Source: an uncultured Pseudomonadota bacterium
GTDB taxonomy: Bacteria > Myxococcota_A > UBA796 > SXON01
NCBI GenBank assembly: GCA_903921785.1
Contig: CAIXRH010000164.1
Location: 1-43,140 of the forward strand
Direction of reading: 5' to 3'
Length of the DNA: 43,140 nt
Positions 8,769 to 16,337 of this stretch are shown one piece after another. The notes beneath the pieces are model-generated. The model saw only the letters and a list, made by a program, of their open reading frames with translations, did no database searches and was not told where the DNA came from. Each line of letters opens with the position of its first letter. Positions within the stretch are counted from its first letter, which is position 1. The position numbers were made by a program, and so were the translations under genes.

Positions 8769-9356
8769 ATGATCGGAATCCCCCTCGCCTTCGCCACCTC
8801 CGGCGCCTTCGAATGGTTCGCCCACAAGCACGTGCTCCACGGCCGCGGCCGGGACAAGCGGAGCTTCTGGGCCTTCCATTTCCACGAACACCACTCGCAG
8901 AGCCGTCGGAACGAGATGATCGACGAAGACTACCTGCGCGCCCCGCGGTGGAACGCCCAGGGCAAGGAGCTCTTGGCGCTCGCCTGCCTCGCGGTGCCGA
9001 TCGCGGCGGTGATGCCGGTCGCGCCGTTCTGGTCCGCCACCAGCCTCTACTGCCTGCGTCGTTATTACAAGCTCCACAAGCGCGCCCACCTCGACGTCGA
9101 CTGGGCCCGGGAGCACCTCCCCTGGCACTACGACCACCACATGGGCCCCGACCAGGACCAGAACTGGGGCGTCACCCGCCCGTGGATGGACCGGCTCATG
9201 GGCACGCGCGCGCCGTACGCCGGAACCGAGAAAGAAGCGGCAGATCGGGCGCGGCGGGCGAAGCGGCGGGCGGCGGCGGCGGTCCGGGCCGCGGCGGGCG
9301 CGGGAACGGCGGCCGTCGGGGCAACACCAGGGCGCGAGGCGTCCCACGCGGCGTAG
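8769..9356 (+). CDS. fatty acid hydroxylase / sterol desaturase superfamily membrane protein
   Basis: The 195-residue protein carries the His-box pattern of membrane di-iron oxygenases of the fatty acid hydroxylase (sterol desaturase, beta-carotene hydroxylase) superfamily: HKHVLH at 19-24, HFHEHH at 37-42, HKRAH at 103-107 and HYDHH at 120-124. Hydrophobic stretches at about 1-16 and 66-98 would place it in the inner membrane. The likely reaction is O2-dependent hydroxylation of a lipid or carotenoid; the substrate is not evident. The C-terminal 50 residues are Ala/Arg-rich and probably disordered. The ATG at 8769 follows AGGA at 8763-8766. It is divergent from the TetR gene and appears to be controlled by the palindrome in its promoter. 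Confidence 0.82.
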   Translation: MIGIPLAFATSGAFEWFAHKHVLHGRGRDKRSFWAFHFHEHHSQSRRNEMIDEDYLRAPRWNAQGKELLALACLAVPIAAVMPVAPFWSATSLYCLRRYYKLHKRAHLDVDWAREHLPWHYDHHMGPDQDQNWGVTRPWMDRLMGTRAPYAGTEKEAADRARRAKRRAAAAVRAAAGAGTAAVGATPGREASHAA

Positions 9357-9375
9357 GCGGCGTCGGAGGCGGCGA

Positions 9376-9461
9376 TGTCGAGGGGCTGGTGGCGCCCGGC
9401 CGGCTTGCCACCCGGACCCGTCGGCGGTCGAGGAACCGCCGGGGCGAGAATGGCGAGACCG
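9376..9461 (-). repeat. dispersed 85-bp intergenic repeat, copy D (inverted)
   Basis: Read on the minus strand this matches copies A, B and C: CTCGCCATTCTCGCC at one end, the core CCTCGACCGCCGACGG, and CACCAGCCCCTCGAC at the other. It starts about 20 bp after the stop of the hydroxylase-like gene. Confidence 0.75.
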
Positions 9462-9633
9462 GGCCGCCGGGCCGCCAAACGTCGCGCCCGCCACCGCGCC
9501 TCGCCCCCGCGCCGAACGCCCGGCCCGCCGCGCGCCCACCCGGCCTCCGGAGCGCCGCAGCACCGACCCCCCCCCCGCCGACGGAACCGTACGGCGCGAC
9601 CGACGTCCGTGGTTACGCTTCCGGAGACCCGCG

Positions 9634-10317
9634 ATGTCCATGCTCTTCGCGTTGCTCGCCGCTTGCGTCCACCCGGGCGCGGCGCCAGCGCCCGTCGCGG
9701 CGGTGGACCCCGCCGCGCCCGCGCCGTTCACCGCGCACTACGAAGGCGCCGGGCTCGGGCTCGGGCTCAACTGCGTGGTGCTCGACACCCCGCCCCAGGG
9801 ATCGTGGACCGCCGTGCTCCGCGTCGTCGATCCCGGCGAATCCGGGTACACGCGGGGCGGCACCATCTGCCTGATCGTCCACAGCCCGGCGCTCTTCCGC
9901 GGCGAAGCGGTGGACGAAGCGGGGATCGCGCACTGCCTCGCCGTCCGGGGCGCGAAGCCGGCGCGCTTCGACTGCCGCCCCGGCCAGGTGCCTGGCCCCG
10001 CCACGAAGGTGCTCGACCGCGCGTGGGCCGACCGACTGCGTCCGCGCGCGCCTGCCACCGCCCTGGGCAAGCTCGCCCGCCCCGCGCCCCACGCTGCGGA
10101 CCTCGCAAGCGCCGTCGCGGCGCTGGACGAACACGCCGCCGCCCTCGCGAAGTGCCCCGCCGCCGCCGCGAAGGCTACCGCCCTCGCCCAGGCCGCCTCC
10201 ACGCTCGGGCACACCGCCCTCGAGGGCGACGATCCCTCCGCCAACGAGAGCGTCCAACAGCTCGTGGAGGTGGCCGACGGGCAGGTGGTCGCGGCGTTGC
10301 GGGGGTGTGGGCAGTGA
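9634..10317 (+). CDS. hypothetical lipoprotein
   Basis: The 227-residue protein starts MSMLFALLAACVHPG, a short leader with a lipobox-like LAAC, so it is probably an envelope lipoprotein. After an Ala/Pro linker the middle part (about residues 35-120) has alternating hydrophobic strands, and five or more Cys residues (NCVVLD, TICLIV, IAHCLAV, FDCRP, LAKCPA, RGCGQ) that could form disulfides outside the cytoplasm. The C-terminal third is Ala-rich and helical. I recognise no family. GGTTACGCT at 9611-9619 is a likely -10 box a short distance before the ATG. The next gene begins inside its stop codon (GTGA overlap at 10314-10317), so the two are probably co-translated. Confidence 0.7.
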   Translation: MSMLFALLAACVHPGAAPAPVAAVDPAAPAPFTAHYEGAGLGLGLNCVVLDTPPQGSWTAVLRVVDPGESGYTRGGTICLIVHSPALFRGEAVDEAGIAHCLAVRGAKPARFDCRPGQVPGPATKVLDRAWADRLRPRAPATALGKLARPAPHAADLASAVAALDEHAAALAKCPAAAAKATALAQAASTLGHTALEGDDPSANESVQQLVEVADGQVVAALRGCGQ

Positions 10318-10580
10318 GCGGGTCGAGGACCCGGCGTGAGCGCGTCCTGCTCGGCGTCCTCGTCTGGCTGATCACCCTCGTGGTCGGCCTGGGCCTGGCG
10401 GCCCACTACCTGGGCCCGGAATTTCGCGACTACGCCGAGGCCCGCGTCGCGGGCAGGCGCGAGCGACGGCGGCCGCGGCCCGCCCCGATCCCGGCTGGGT
10501 CGTCAACGGCGTGGCCACGGAGCACCGCAAGGTGGGCGACAACGAGGCGGACCGTCGGTACTGCGAGGCCGAGCGCCTGA
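10314..10580 (+). CDS. N-terminal part of a membrane-anchored protein, probably frameshifted
   Basis: A GTG at 10314 overlaps the preceding stop (GTGA). The frame encodes a convincing membrane anchor: a basic start with SGSRTRRER, then VLLGVLVWLITLVVGLGLAAHYLG, then a short linker GPEFRDYAEARVAG. From about 10460 the frame degrades into Arg/Pro-rich sequence and stops at 10580. Good coding sequence continues in another frame (next entry). The simplest reading is one gene, 10314-10912, split by a single-base shift between about 10440 and 10480, either a real mutation or an assembly error. Confidence 0.5.
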   Translation: MSGSRTRRERVLLGVLVWLITLVVGLGLAAHYLGPEFRDYAEARVAGRRERRRPRPAPIPAGSSTAWPRSTARWATTRRTVGTARPSA

Positions 10581-10912
10581 GCTGGACGCGCGACCCCGAC
10601 GCGGTGACGCTCCACCGGCGACGCGTCGTGGCCGACTGCGCGATCGACTTCGCGCTCGTGGGAACGCGGGAAGGTGACGCCTACACGCTTGACCCTGTCG
10701 TCCTGCCCGGCTCCGGGGCCATGTGCTCCTGCAACGACGACTTCGGCGCCCGGCTCCCCGTGGGCGACGCCCTCCCCGTCGTCGTGTCGCTCCCCAGCGG
10801 TCAGGGGCGCCTGCCGGTGACCATCGCCGCCGGCGTGGGCCAGGGGGAGAGCGTTGTGGAGGCCGGCCAGGGCCCGACCTTCCTCGGTGTGGAGTGGACT
10901 CGGCCGGGGTGA
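10511..10912 (+). CDS. soluble C-terminal domain of the probably frameshifted protein
   Basis: This frame gives natural-looking protein from at least DPGWVVNGVATEHRKVGD (beginning near 10487, upstream of the GTG at 10511) to the stop at 10912, about 133 residues from the GTG. It contains paired Cys residues (CEAERL, ADCAIDF, MCSCNDDF) and beta-strand patterns, suggesting an extracytoplasmic domain. Fused to the membrane anchor encoded upstream in another frame it would be a single-pass membrane protein of about 199 residues. I do not recognise the family. As a separate gene its start would have no obvious ribosome-binding site. The gene ends a few bases before the 15-bp tandem array. Confidence 0.5.
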   Translation: MATEHRKVGDNEADRRYCEAERLSWTRDPDAVTLHRRRVVADCAIDFALVGTREGDAYTLDPVVLPGSGAMCSCNDDFGARLPVGDALPVVVSLPSGQGRLPVTIAAGVGQGESVVEAGQGPTFLGVEWTRPG

Positions 10913-10924
10913 CGCCTCTCCTGG

Positions 10925-10999
10925 CTGGCCCACTTCAGGCTGGCCCACTCCGGGCTGGCCCACTCCGGGCTGGCCCACTCCGGGCTGGCCCACTCTGGG
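10925..10999 (+). repeat. 15-bp tandem repeat array 1 (five units)
   Basis: Five head-to-tail units of CTGGCCCACTCCGGG occur at 10925, 10940, 10955, 10970 and 10985, with small differences in the first and last units. They are followed by a 28-bp flank at 11000-11027. The same unit and the same flank occur in inverted orientation at 11925-12012, so the two arrays face each other across the gene at 11177-11752. Confidence 0.9.
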
Positions 11000-11176
11000 C
11001 TCGCGACGGTCTCGAAGGGCCGGGAGGTGAGCCCACCCTCCCCCTCGCCCCTACCTCCGCCGCGGAGACGGTCGAGCTCTGGGTGTCGACGCAGCCGACC
11101 AGCGGCACCAACCCGCGGACGAGGGGAGGGCGCATCCCTGGAGCAGACACCTCCTGCGGTGCGGTACCATCGGGCA

Positions 11177-11752
11177 ATGCTCCTGCTCCTCCTGGCGTGC
11201 GGCGGCGACGCCGAGCCCGCGCCGATCCCCGCCACCACCGTCTCCTTCGGTGACACCACCGTGGCCGATCACCTCGAGCGCGTGGAAGCGCGCCTCGATC
11301 GCCTGGAGACGCCCGACGCGTCCTCGGTGTCGGCCACGACCGCGCAGGTGGAGGCCCTCGACGAGCGCCTCAGCCGCCTGGAGCACCTCCTGCTCGTCGA
11401 GCAGCCCGGCGTCGCGGGCGCCGCCGCCCGGCCGAGCGCCGGCCCGGTGACCGGCACCGACTCCCCGAGCACGGTCGAGACGATCAACGCGCGCCTGGAC
11501 AAGCTCGAACGTGCGTTGTTCTCCGGGCAGATGGGCGAGGCCGGCCCCGGGCTCTTCGAGGTGCCCAAGGGCAAGGGCAAGGGCAAGCCAGGGCAGCCGG
11601 GCGGACCGGGGCAGCCGGGACAGCCGGGCGGGCCGATGGGGCAGCCGGGGGGCGGGGGCGGCGGGGGCGGCGGGGGCCAGATGGGGCCGCCTCCGGGTGG
11701 GGGCGGCGGCGGCGGCGGCGGCGGGGGTGGTGGAGGCGGGCAGCCGCGTTGA
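11177..11752 (+). CDS. lipoprotein with coiled coil and collagen-like, poly-Gly tail
   Basis: The 191-residue protein starts MLLLLLACGGD, an ultra-short leader with lipobox LLAC and Cys8. Residues 25-45 and 55-75 form heptad-like helices (VADHLERVEARLDRLE; QVEALDERLSRLEHLLL), and a third such segment, VETINARLDKLERALF, lies near residue 105. After that come a Lys/Gly stretch (KGKGKGKPGQPGG), Gly-X-Y-like repeats rich in GQP, and then long runs of Gly to the end. This resembles a surface stalk, with a coiled coil at the membrane and a flexible tail. No known family. Glycine repeats of this kind change length easily, so the tail may vary between strains. GGTACCAT at 11163-11170 is a candidate -10. 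The gene lies between the two inverted tandem arrays. Confidence 0.7.
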   Translation: MLLLLLACGGDAEPAPIPATTVSFGDTTVADHLERVEARLDRLETPDASSVSATTAQVEALDERLSRLEHLLLVEQPGVAGAAARPSAGPVTGTDSPSTVETINARLDKLERALFSGQMGEAGPGLFEVPKGKGKGKPGQPGGPGQPGQPGGPMGQPGGGGGGGGGGQMGPPPGGGGGGGGGGGGGGGQPR

Positions 11753-11822
11753 GGGGGGCCGTCAGGCGACCGCGCAGAACGTTCGACTCAACGTGAACAC
11801 GCTCGCAACGGCGACACTCCTC

Positions 11823-11890
11823 CCCTTCTCCCTCCGGGAGGAGGTGGCGCGGAGCGCCGGATGAGGGGCCTCACCGCGCCCGATTCCAAG
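11823..11890 (+). repeat. REP-like double hairpin element, copy 2
   Basis: CCCTTCTCCCTCCGGGAG followed by GGTGGCGC-GGA-GCGCCGGATGAGGGG repeats the element at 7011-7075 with few changes. The similarity continues into the downstream bases (GATTCCAAG versus CGTTCCAGG). It lies between the Gly-rich lipoprotein gene and tandem array 2. Together with that array it fills most of the 389-bp gap between genes at 11753-12141; I see no gene there. Confidence 0.7.
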
Positions 11891-11952
11891 CCGCTGGCCG
11901 TCGCGGCGCGTCGCGGTGGTCCCCCCTCCCGGCCCTCCTCCACCCTCGCGAG

Positions 11953-12012
11953 CCCGGAGTGGGCCAGCCCAAAGTGGGCCAGCCCAAAGTGGGCCAGCCC
12001 AAAGTCGTCCAG
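11953..12012 (-). repeat. 15-bp tandem repeat array 2 (four units, inverted)
   Basis: On the plus strand the units read CCCGGAGTGGGCCAG, then CCCAAAGTGGGCCAG twice, then a diverged CCCAAAGTCGTCCAG. This is the reverse complement of the unit in array 1. The 28-bp segment at 11925-11952 matches the flank of array 1 at 23 of 28 positions when inverted. Confidence 0.9.
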
Positions 12013-12141
12013 CCAAGACCAGCGTCGGCGCCCGCATCCGCGGCGTGCGCGCCCGTCCCGCACGGATCCGGTGCAGAAGCAGTGCATGCTCGCGACGCAA
12101 GGCCAGAGCGGAGGATACCGGCCGCTCCTCGCGGTGAGGCC

Positions 12142-14874
12142 ATGTACACCTTGCTCGTCCTTCGGCTCGTCGGCACTGGGAGCGATGACTTCGGCGCGGC
12201 GCTCCTCTCGCTGCACGACGTCGACGGCGACGGCCTCGACGACCTCGTCGTCGGCGCCCCGGGGGACGACACGGTGGGGACGGACGCGGGCGCCGTCTAC
12301 GTGTACCCCGGGGCGACCGCCGGCTACGTCGACCAGGCCGCCGTCGCCGTGATCTACGGCGCCACCGCCGGGGATGGATTCGGCAGCACCCTGGCCGCCG
12401 GCGACGTGGACGGCGACGGCGCGGCGGAGCTGGCGGTCGGCGGCTCCGGCTGCGACTGCGTCACCGTCGTGCGCGCGGCCGACGCCTACGCCACCCGCCA
12501 GACCTGGAGCGGCGTCGGCGCCGACGACTTCGGCGCCGCCCTCGACTTCGGCGACCTCGACGGCGACGGCCACGTCGACCTGCTCATCGGCGCCCCCGGC
12601 GACGACACCGCAGGGGTCGACGCCGGCGCCGCCTTCGTGGTCCCCGGGAGCCCCGACGGCCTCGCGGCCGACCCGACCACCGCGCTGTACGGCACAGACG
12701 CTGGGGCGGCGTTCGGCACGGCCGTAATCGGCGGCGGCGACGCGAACGGCGACGGGATCGACGAGCTCGTGGTGAGCGCGCCGGAGGGCTGGACCGCCGG
12801 CAGGGGGGTGGTCCAGGCCTGGTATGGCGCTGCGGCTGGGCTCTCCGCGAGCGCAGACTGGGAGCTGACGGGCGACCCCGGCTTCGGGACCACCCTGGTC
12901 CGCATCGACAGCGACGCCGATGGGTACGACGACGTGGCCGTCGCCTCCGAGACCCTCGGCGCCGGCGGAATCGAGGTCTACCCTGGAGGGGCCGGCGGCT
13001 ACGGGACGGTCCGATCGTGGCGGGCCAGCAGCGGGGTCGACTCGGCCGACCTGGGCGACGTGGAGGTGGCTCCCGCGGCCGACGCGGACGGCGACGGGGT
13101 GGAGGACCTGCCGTATTGGGAGTACTACTCCTTTACGGACCCATGCTCGTCCGGGAAGGGCTTTGGCGGCGGCTACGGCGCCGACATGCACGTCCCCCCC
13201 TACCGGCTCGCCCCCGCCGGGGACGTCGACCCCGACGGCATCCAGGAGCTGTGGGTCGCCGCGAGCGAGCGGGTCGAGCTCCTCGTGAACACCCCCGACG
13301 CCGACGACGACGGCTTCCCCGCGACCTCGGCGGAGGGCCTCACCGACTGCGATGACGGCTCCGCCGCGATCCACCCGGCAGCGCGCGAGACGCAGCGCGA
13401 CGGGGTGGACAGCAACTGCGACGGCGTGGACGATCCGAGCGCCGCCGGGCGCACCCGGACGTGCCGCCAGGTCGACAGCCTCGTGCAGGCGAAGGCGATG
13501 GTGGACGACGGCTCGGCGATGGCCTCGGACGTCGTCGCGTGGAGCGACGAGGCGCTGGACGTGCTTGCAGCGTCGGGCCAGGCCTACACCATCGGCGGCG
13601 GGGAGACGGCGCACAGCTGGTGGCTCGGGGCGCTCGACGCCGGCCCGTCGGTGGCCGGACGCCGGATCTACACGCGCGACGCCTGGTCCAGCAGCTACTA
13701 CGACACCCACGACCACTGCGTCATGGAGAGCGTGGAGATCGAACGCTCGGCCGTGGACCTCCGCTGGGACGAGCCCACGCCCGGCGGGCTCGTCGGGTTC
13801 CTGGGGAGCAGCAGCGGGACCTCCAGCCTCTCCGGCGAGTCCGGCGGCCTCTCGGGCACCGCGTGGTTCGCGGACGGCGCCTACACCGACTTCTACGTCT
13901 ACACCTACGACTGGCGAGACGTGGACGAAGACGACTACTCGGGCGTCGACGAGGAGGGCCTGAAGGAGGAGGCGGACGGCTGCACCTGGACCTACACGGC
14001 GAAGACCGAATACCCTGAGGAAACCTACCACGCCGTCTTCGACGACGGCACGCACCACTTGGAGGTGGCCGAGTACGATGGGGCCGCCGACTGCCCCACG
14101 AGCCGGCTCATCGGCAAGGTCGACGAGGGCCCCTGGCTCCCGATCGACCGGGACTGGGTCGTCTACACGGGCACCGACGTGGATGGCGACGGCTGGCCCA
14201 CCGGGCACGGGGACTGCAACGACGCCGACCCGGACGTGAACCCCTGCGCGGTCGAGACCCCCGGCTGCGAGGACCGGAACTGCGACGGTCAGGACGAGGA
14301 CTCCGACCGCGACGGCGCGGACGACTGCGCCGACTGCGACCCGGAGGACGCCACCGTCGGCGCGCGCGCCGGCTGGTACGGCGGCCCGGACCTCGATGGG
14401 GACGGCTACGGCGCCACCTGGCTCGGGGAACTGTGCGCCCCCCCCCCGGAGGGTGCGACCGCGGTTCCCGACTGCGACGACACCGACCCCCTGGTGAGCC
14501 CGCACGGCCTCGAGGACTGCAACGGCGTCGACGACGATTGCGACGGTGAGCTGGACGAACGGTCATCGGGGACGCGCTACCGGGACATCGACCACGACGG
14601 CTACGGCGATGGGGTGCATCTCGTCCCCGAAGAGTGGCCGTGCTCCGGCGGGCCGGCGGGCGACTGCGACGACTACAACACCGGGAGGCACCCCGGCGCC
14701 ACCGAGGTGGCGGGCGACGGGATCGACCAGGACTGCGACGGCGCCGACAAGCACAAGGCTCCCGGCTCCGCGGCCCCCGACTGCGGCTGCACCGGCCAGC
14801 TCGGCGCGTTCGTGCCGCTCGGCGCCCTGGCCGTGCTCCTCCGCCGCTCCCGCCGGCACCGCCACTCCCGCTGA
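12142..14874 (+). CDS. FG-GAP / MopE-repeat surface protein with MYXO-CTERM-like tail
   Basis: The 910-residue protein is built for the cell surface. Residues 10-380 hold FG-GAP/integrin-alpha-like repeats with Ca-binding loops such as DVDGDGLDD, DLDGDGHVD, DANGDGIDE and DADGDGVED. Around 402, 690, 777 and 841 lie four MopE-like Asp/Cys repeats (DCDD...P...CDGVDD), proposed metal-binding motifs in Myxococcota. Between 440 and 685 is a region I do not recognise. The end reads DCGCTGQLG, a hydrophobic stretch and RRSRRHRHSR, the plan of a MYXO-CTERM sorting tail, implying export and processing. Oddly, the ATG at 12142 gives only MYTLLVLRLVG before the first repeat, with no proper signal peptide, and upstream in-frame sequence runs into the tandem repeat array. 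The N-terminus may be truncated or begin elsewhere. GGATACCG at 12113-12120 could be a -10. Confidence 0.8.
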   Translation: MYTLLVLRLVGTGSDDFGAALLSLHDVDGDGLDDLVVGAPGDDTVGTDAGAVYVYPGATAGYVDQAAVAVIYGATAGDGFGSTLAAGDVDGDGAAELAVGGSGCDCVTVVRAADAYATRQTWSGVGADDFGAALDFGDLDGDGHVDLLIGAPGDDTAGVDAGAAFVVPGSPDGLAADPTTALYGTDAGAAFGTAVIGGGDANGDGIDELVVSAPEGWTAGRGVVQAWYGAAAGLSASADWELTGDPGFGTTLVRIDSDADGYDDVAVASETLGAGGIEVYPGGAGGYGTVRSWRASSGVDSADLGDVEVAPAADADGDGVEDLPYWEYYSFTDPCSSGKGFGGGYGADMHVPPYRLAPAGDVDPDGIQELWVAASERVELLVNTPDADDDGFPATSAEGLTDCDDGSAAIHPAARETQRDGVDSNCDGVDDPSAAGRTRTCRQVDSLVQAKAMVDDGSAMASDVVAWSDEALDVLAASGQAYTIGGGETAHSWWLGALDAGPSVAGRRIYTRDAWSSSYYDTHDHCVMESVEIERSAVDLRWDEPTPGGLVGFLGSSSGTSSLSGESGGLSGTAWFADGAYTDFYVYTYDWRDVDEDDYSGVDEEGLKEEADGCTWTYTAKTEYPEETYHAVFDDGTHHLEVAEYDGAADCPTSRLIGKVDEGPWLPIDRDWVVYTGTDVDGDGWPTGHGDCNDADPDVNPCAVETPGCEDRNCDGQDEDSDRDGADDCADCDPEDATVGARAGWYGGPDLDGDGYGATWLGELCAPPPEGATAVPDCDDTDPLVSPHGLEDCNGVDDDCDGELDERSSGTRYRDIDHDGYGDGVHLVPEEWPCSGGPAGDCDDYNTGRHPGATEVAGDGIDQDCDGADKHKAPGSAAPDCGCTGQLGAFVPLGALAVLLRRSRRHRHSR

Positions 14875-14892
14875 GTCGGCGTCGCGCCGCCC

Positions 14893-15411
14893 TCACTCCA
14901 ACCGCAACCGCCGCGCCGTCTCCGCCAGGGCCTCCGGCGAGAGCCCCGATTCGCGCAGCTTCGCCAGCCGCGCTTCACGGTCGGCGTCCACCACGCGGAA
15001 GCCGCAGCCCTCGAAGAGCTCCGGCCAGGGTTGAGCCAGGAGCGCCCTTGGATAGTCTCGGCAGGCGGTGGGGCGGCTGTCGTAGCTGTCGCAGCGACGG
15101 GTGGCCGGGTCGAAGTGGGTGCAGCGGAAGGTGAACAGCCGGCGCGGGCGGTCCACGGCCACGCTCTCCCAACCGTTGATGTGCCGCTGCCAGGCCAGGA
15201 ACAGCCGACGGAGGGTGGGCAGACGCGCCACCAGGAGGCCCGTGCGCAACGTCGGCGCCTCGCAGCAGCGCGCGCAGCCCCCGCACGTGCCGCCGAGCGC
15301 CCACCGAGGCCGCCCCCGGACCCGGGACACGGCGCGACGAACGCCGAGCTCCAGCGCCATCACCCCGCGCACCAGCGCCTTGAACCCTCGGAGCAGCCCG
15401 CCGTCGCGCAT
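14893..15411 (-). CDS. YkgJ family cysteine cluster protein
   Basis: The 172-residue protein has the signature of the YkgJ/UPF0153 (zinc- or iron-chelating CxxCxxCC) family: CGGCARCC with C43, C46, C49 and C50, then RCTHFDPATRRCDSYDSRPTACRDYP, and a final Cys in EGCGF. The cluster probably binds a metal or Fe-S centre. The function of the family is not well established, though some relatives act in protein modification or flagellin methylation. The N-terminal 40 residues are basic and helical. It is convergent with the FG-GAP protein gene, divergent from the thioesterase fusion and looks monocistronic. CATAGACT just upstream (15418-15427 region) is a candidate -10. Confidence 0.85.
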   Translation of the reverse strand: MRDGGLLRGFKALVRGVMALELGVRRAVSRVRGRPRWALGGTCGGCARCCEAPTLRTGLLVARLPTLRRLFLAWQRHINGWESVAVDRPRRLFTFRCTHFDPATRRCDSYDSRPTACRDYPRALLAQPWPELFEGCGFRVVDADREARLAKLRESGLSPEALAETARRLRLE

Positions 15412-15527
15412 CCCGTCCAGTCTATGCCCCGGGGCCCCTCCCCGCCCGCCCTGCGCCGTCCCACGCGGCCGCCGCTCACGCCGCCGTCGGGCCGCCGCCC
15501 GCCGCCCGTGGGTTAGGCCACGCCTCC

Positions 15528-16328
15528 ATGCACCGACACCCCGTCACCCTCACCGCCGCCCACATCGACGTGCTCGGCCACGTGAACAACGCGGCCTACC
15601 TCGCCCTCTTCGAAGAAGCGCGTTGGGCCGTCTTCCACAGCTCCGGGGTGAGCTGGTCGGAGCTGGAGGCGCTGGGGGTGAGCCCGGTGATCCTCTCGGT
15701 GAAGCTCGACTTCCGCCGCGAGGTGCGCCTCGGGGACACCGTCACCATCGAGACGCGCTACCACCGAACCACGACGCGCCGCTTCGTCGTGCACCAACGC
15801 ATGGTGGACGACGCCGGCAAGCTCCGGGCTTCCGCGGAGCTCCTCGGCGCGTTCTTCGACGTGAACGCCCGACGGATCGTGGACCCGCCCGAGCGGGTGC
15901 TCCAGGCCGTGGGGCTAACAGAGTGGGCGTCCGCGCCCCCGGCCGTCCAGGGCCTCGGCGGCGCGTTCCTCTACGCCAACGATGTAGACGCGCTGTCTGC
16001 CTGGTACACCGCCCAATTCGGCATCGAGTTCCAGCAGTGGGGACCGGCGCGGGGAGTGGAGTGGCCCTCGCAGGACGTCCAGTCGGTCGGCCTCCATGCC
16101 ACCACCACCTTCGCCTTCTTCCAGTCCGAAACACCGCTCCCCCCGGGGCGCACCGGGCGGGTGAACTTCCGGGTCCCCGACCTGCTCGCCGCCGTGGCGC
16201 GACTGGAAGCCGATGGAATCGCCGTGGAGGTCGGCCAGGACGAGAGCTTTGGGCGCTTCGCGTGGCTCCACGATCCGGAGGGCAACCGACTGGAGCTGTG
16301 GCAGCCGCCGGTGGCGGATCGCGGGTAA
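15528..16328 (+). CDS. thioesterase (4HBT) - VOC domain fusion
   Basis: The 266-residue protein has two domains. Residues 1-135 are a hot-dog-fold acyl-CoA thioesterase of the YbgC/FadM type, with HIDVLGHVNNAAYLALFEEAR (Asp14 as likely catalytic residue) and the VKLDFRREVRLGDTVTIETR strand pair. Residues 143-262 are a VOC (glyoxalase/bleomycin-resistance-like) domain, with GGAFLYANDVDALSAWYTAQFGIEFQQW and the closing WLHDPEGNRLELWQP, whose Glu is a usual metal ligand. Only one VOC module is present, so it probably dimerises. The joint role is unknown; hydrolysis or conversion of a CoA thioester is a reasonable guess. GGTTAGGCC at 15511-15519 is a candidate -10. The TlpA-like gene follows after 9 bp. 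Confidence 0.85.
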   Translation: MHRHPVTLTAAHIDVLGHVNNAAYLALFEEARWAVFHSSGVSWSELEALGVSPVILSVKLDFRREVRLGDTVTIETRYHRTTTRRFVVHQRMVDDAGKLRASAELLGAFFDVNARRIVDPPERVLQAVGLTEWASAPPAVQGLGGAFLYANDVDALSAWYTAQFGIEFQQWGPARGVEWPSQDVQSVGLHATTTFAFFQSETPLPPGRTGRVNFRVPDLLAAVARLEADGIAVEVGQDESFGRFAWLHDPEGNRLELWQPPVADRG

Positions 16329-16337
16329 GGAACGACC

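Noticed and set aside
10430-10993. Minus-strand frame starting with VGQPG pentapeptide repeats
   Set aside because: The pentapeptides are simply the translation of the 15-bp DNA tandem array; the rest is antisense to the putative frameshifted gene and shows no domain.
10925-12012. CRISPR array as an explanation for the tandem repeats
   Set aside because: Units are 15 bp, directly adjacent without spacers, and no cas gene is nearby.
11959-12141. In-frame extension of the FG-GAP/MopE gene upstream through the 15-bp array
   Set aside because: It gives VGQPK repeats and no signal peptide or ribosome-binding site; more likely non-coding repeat DNA.
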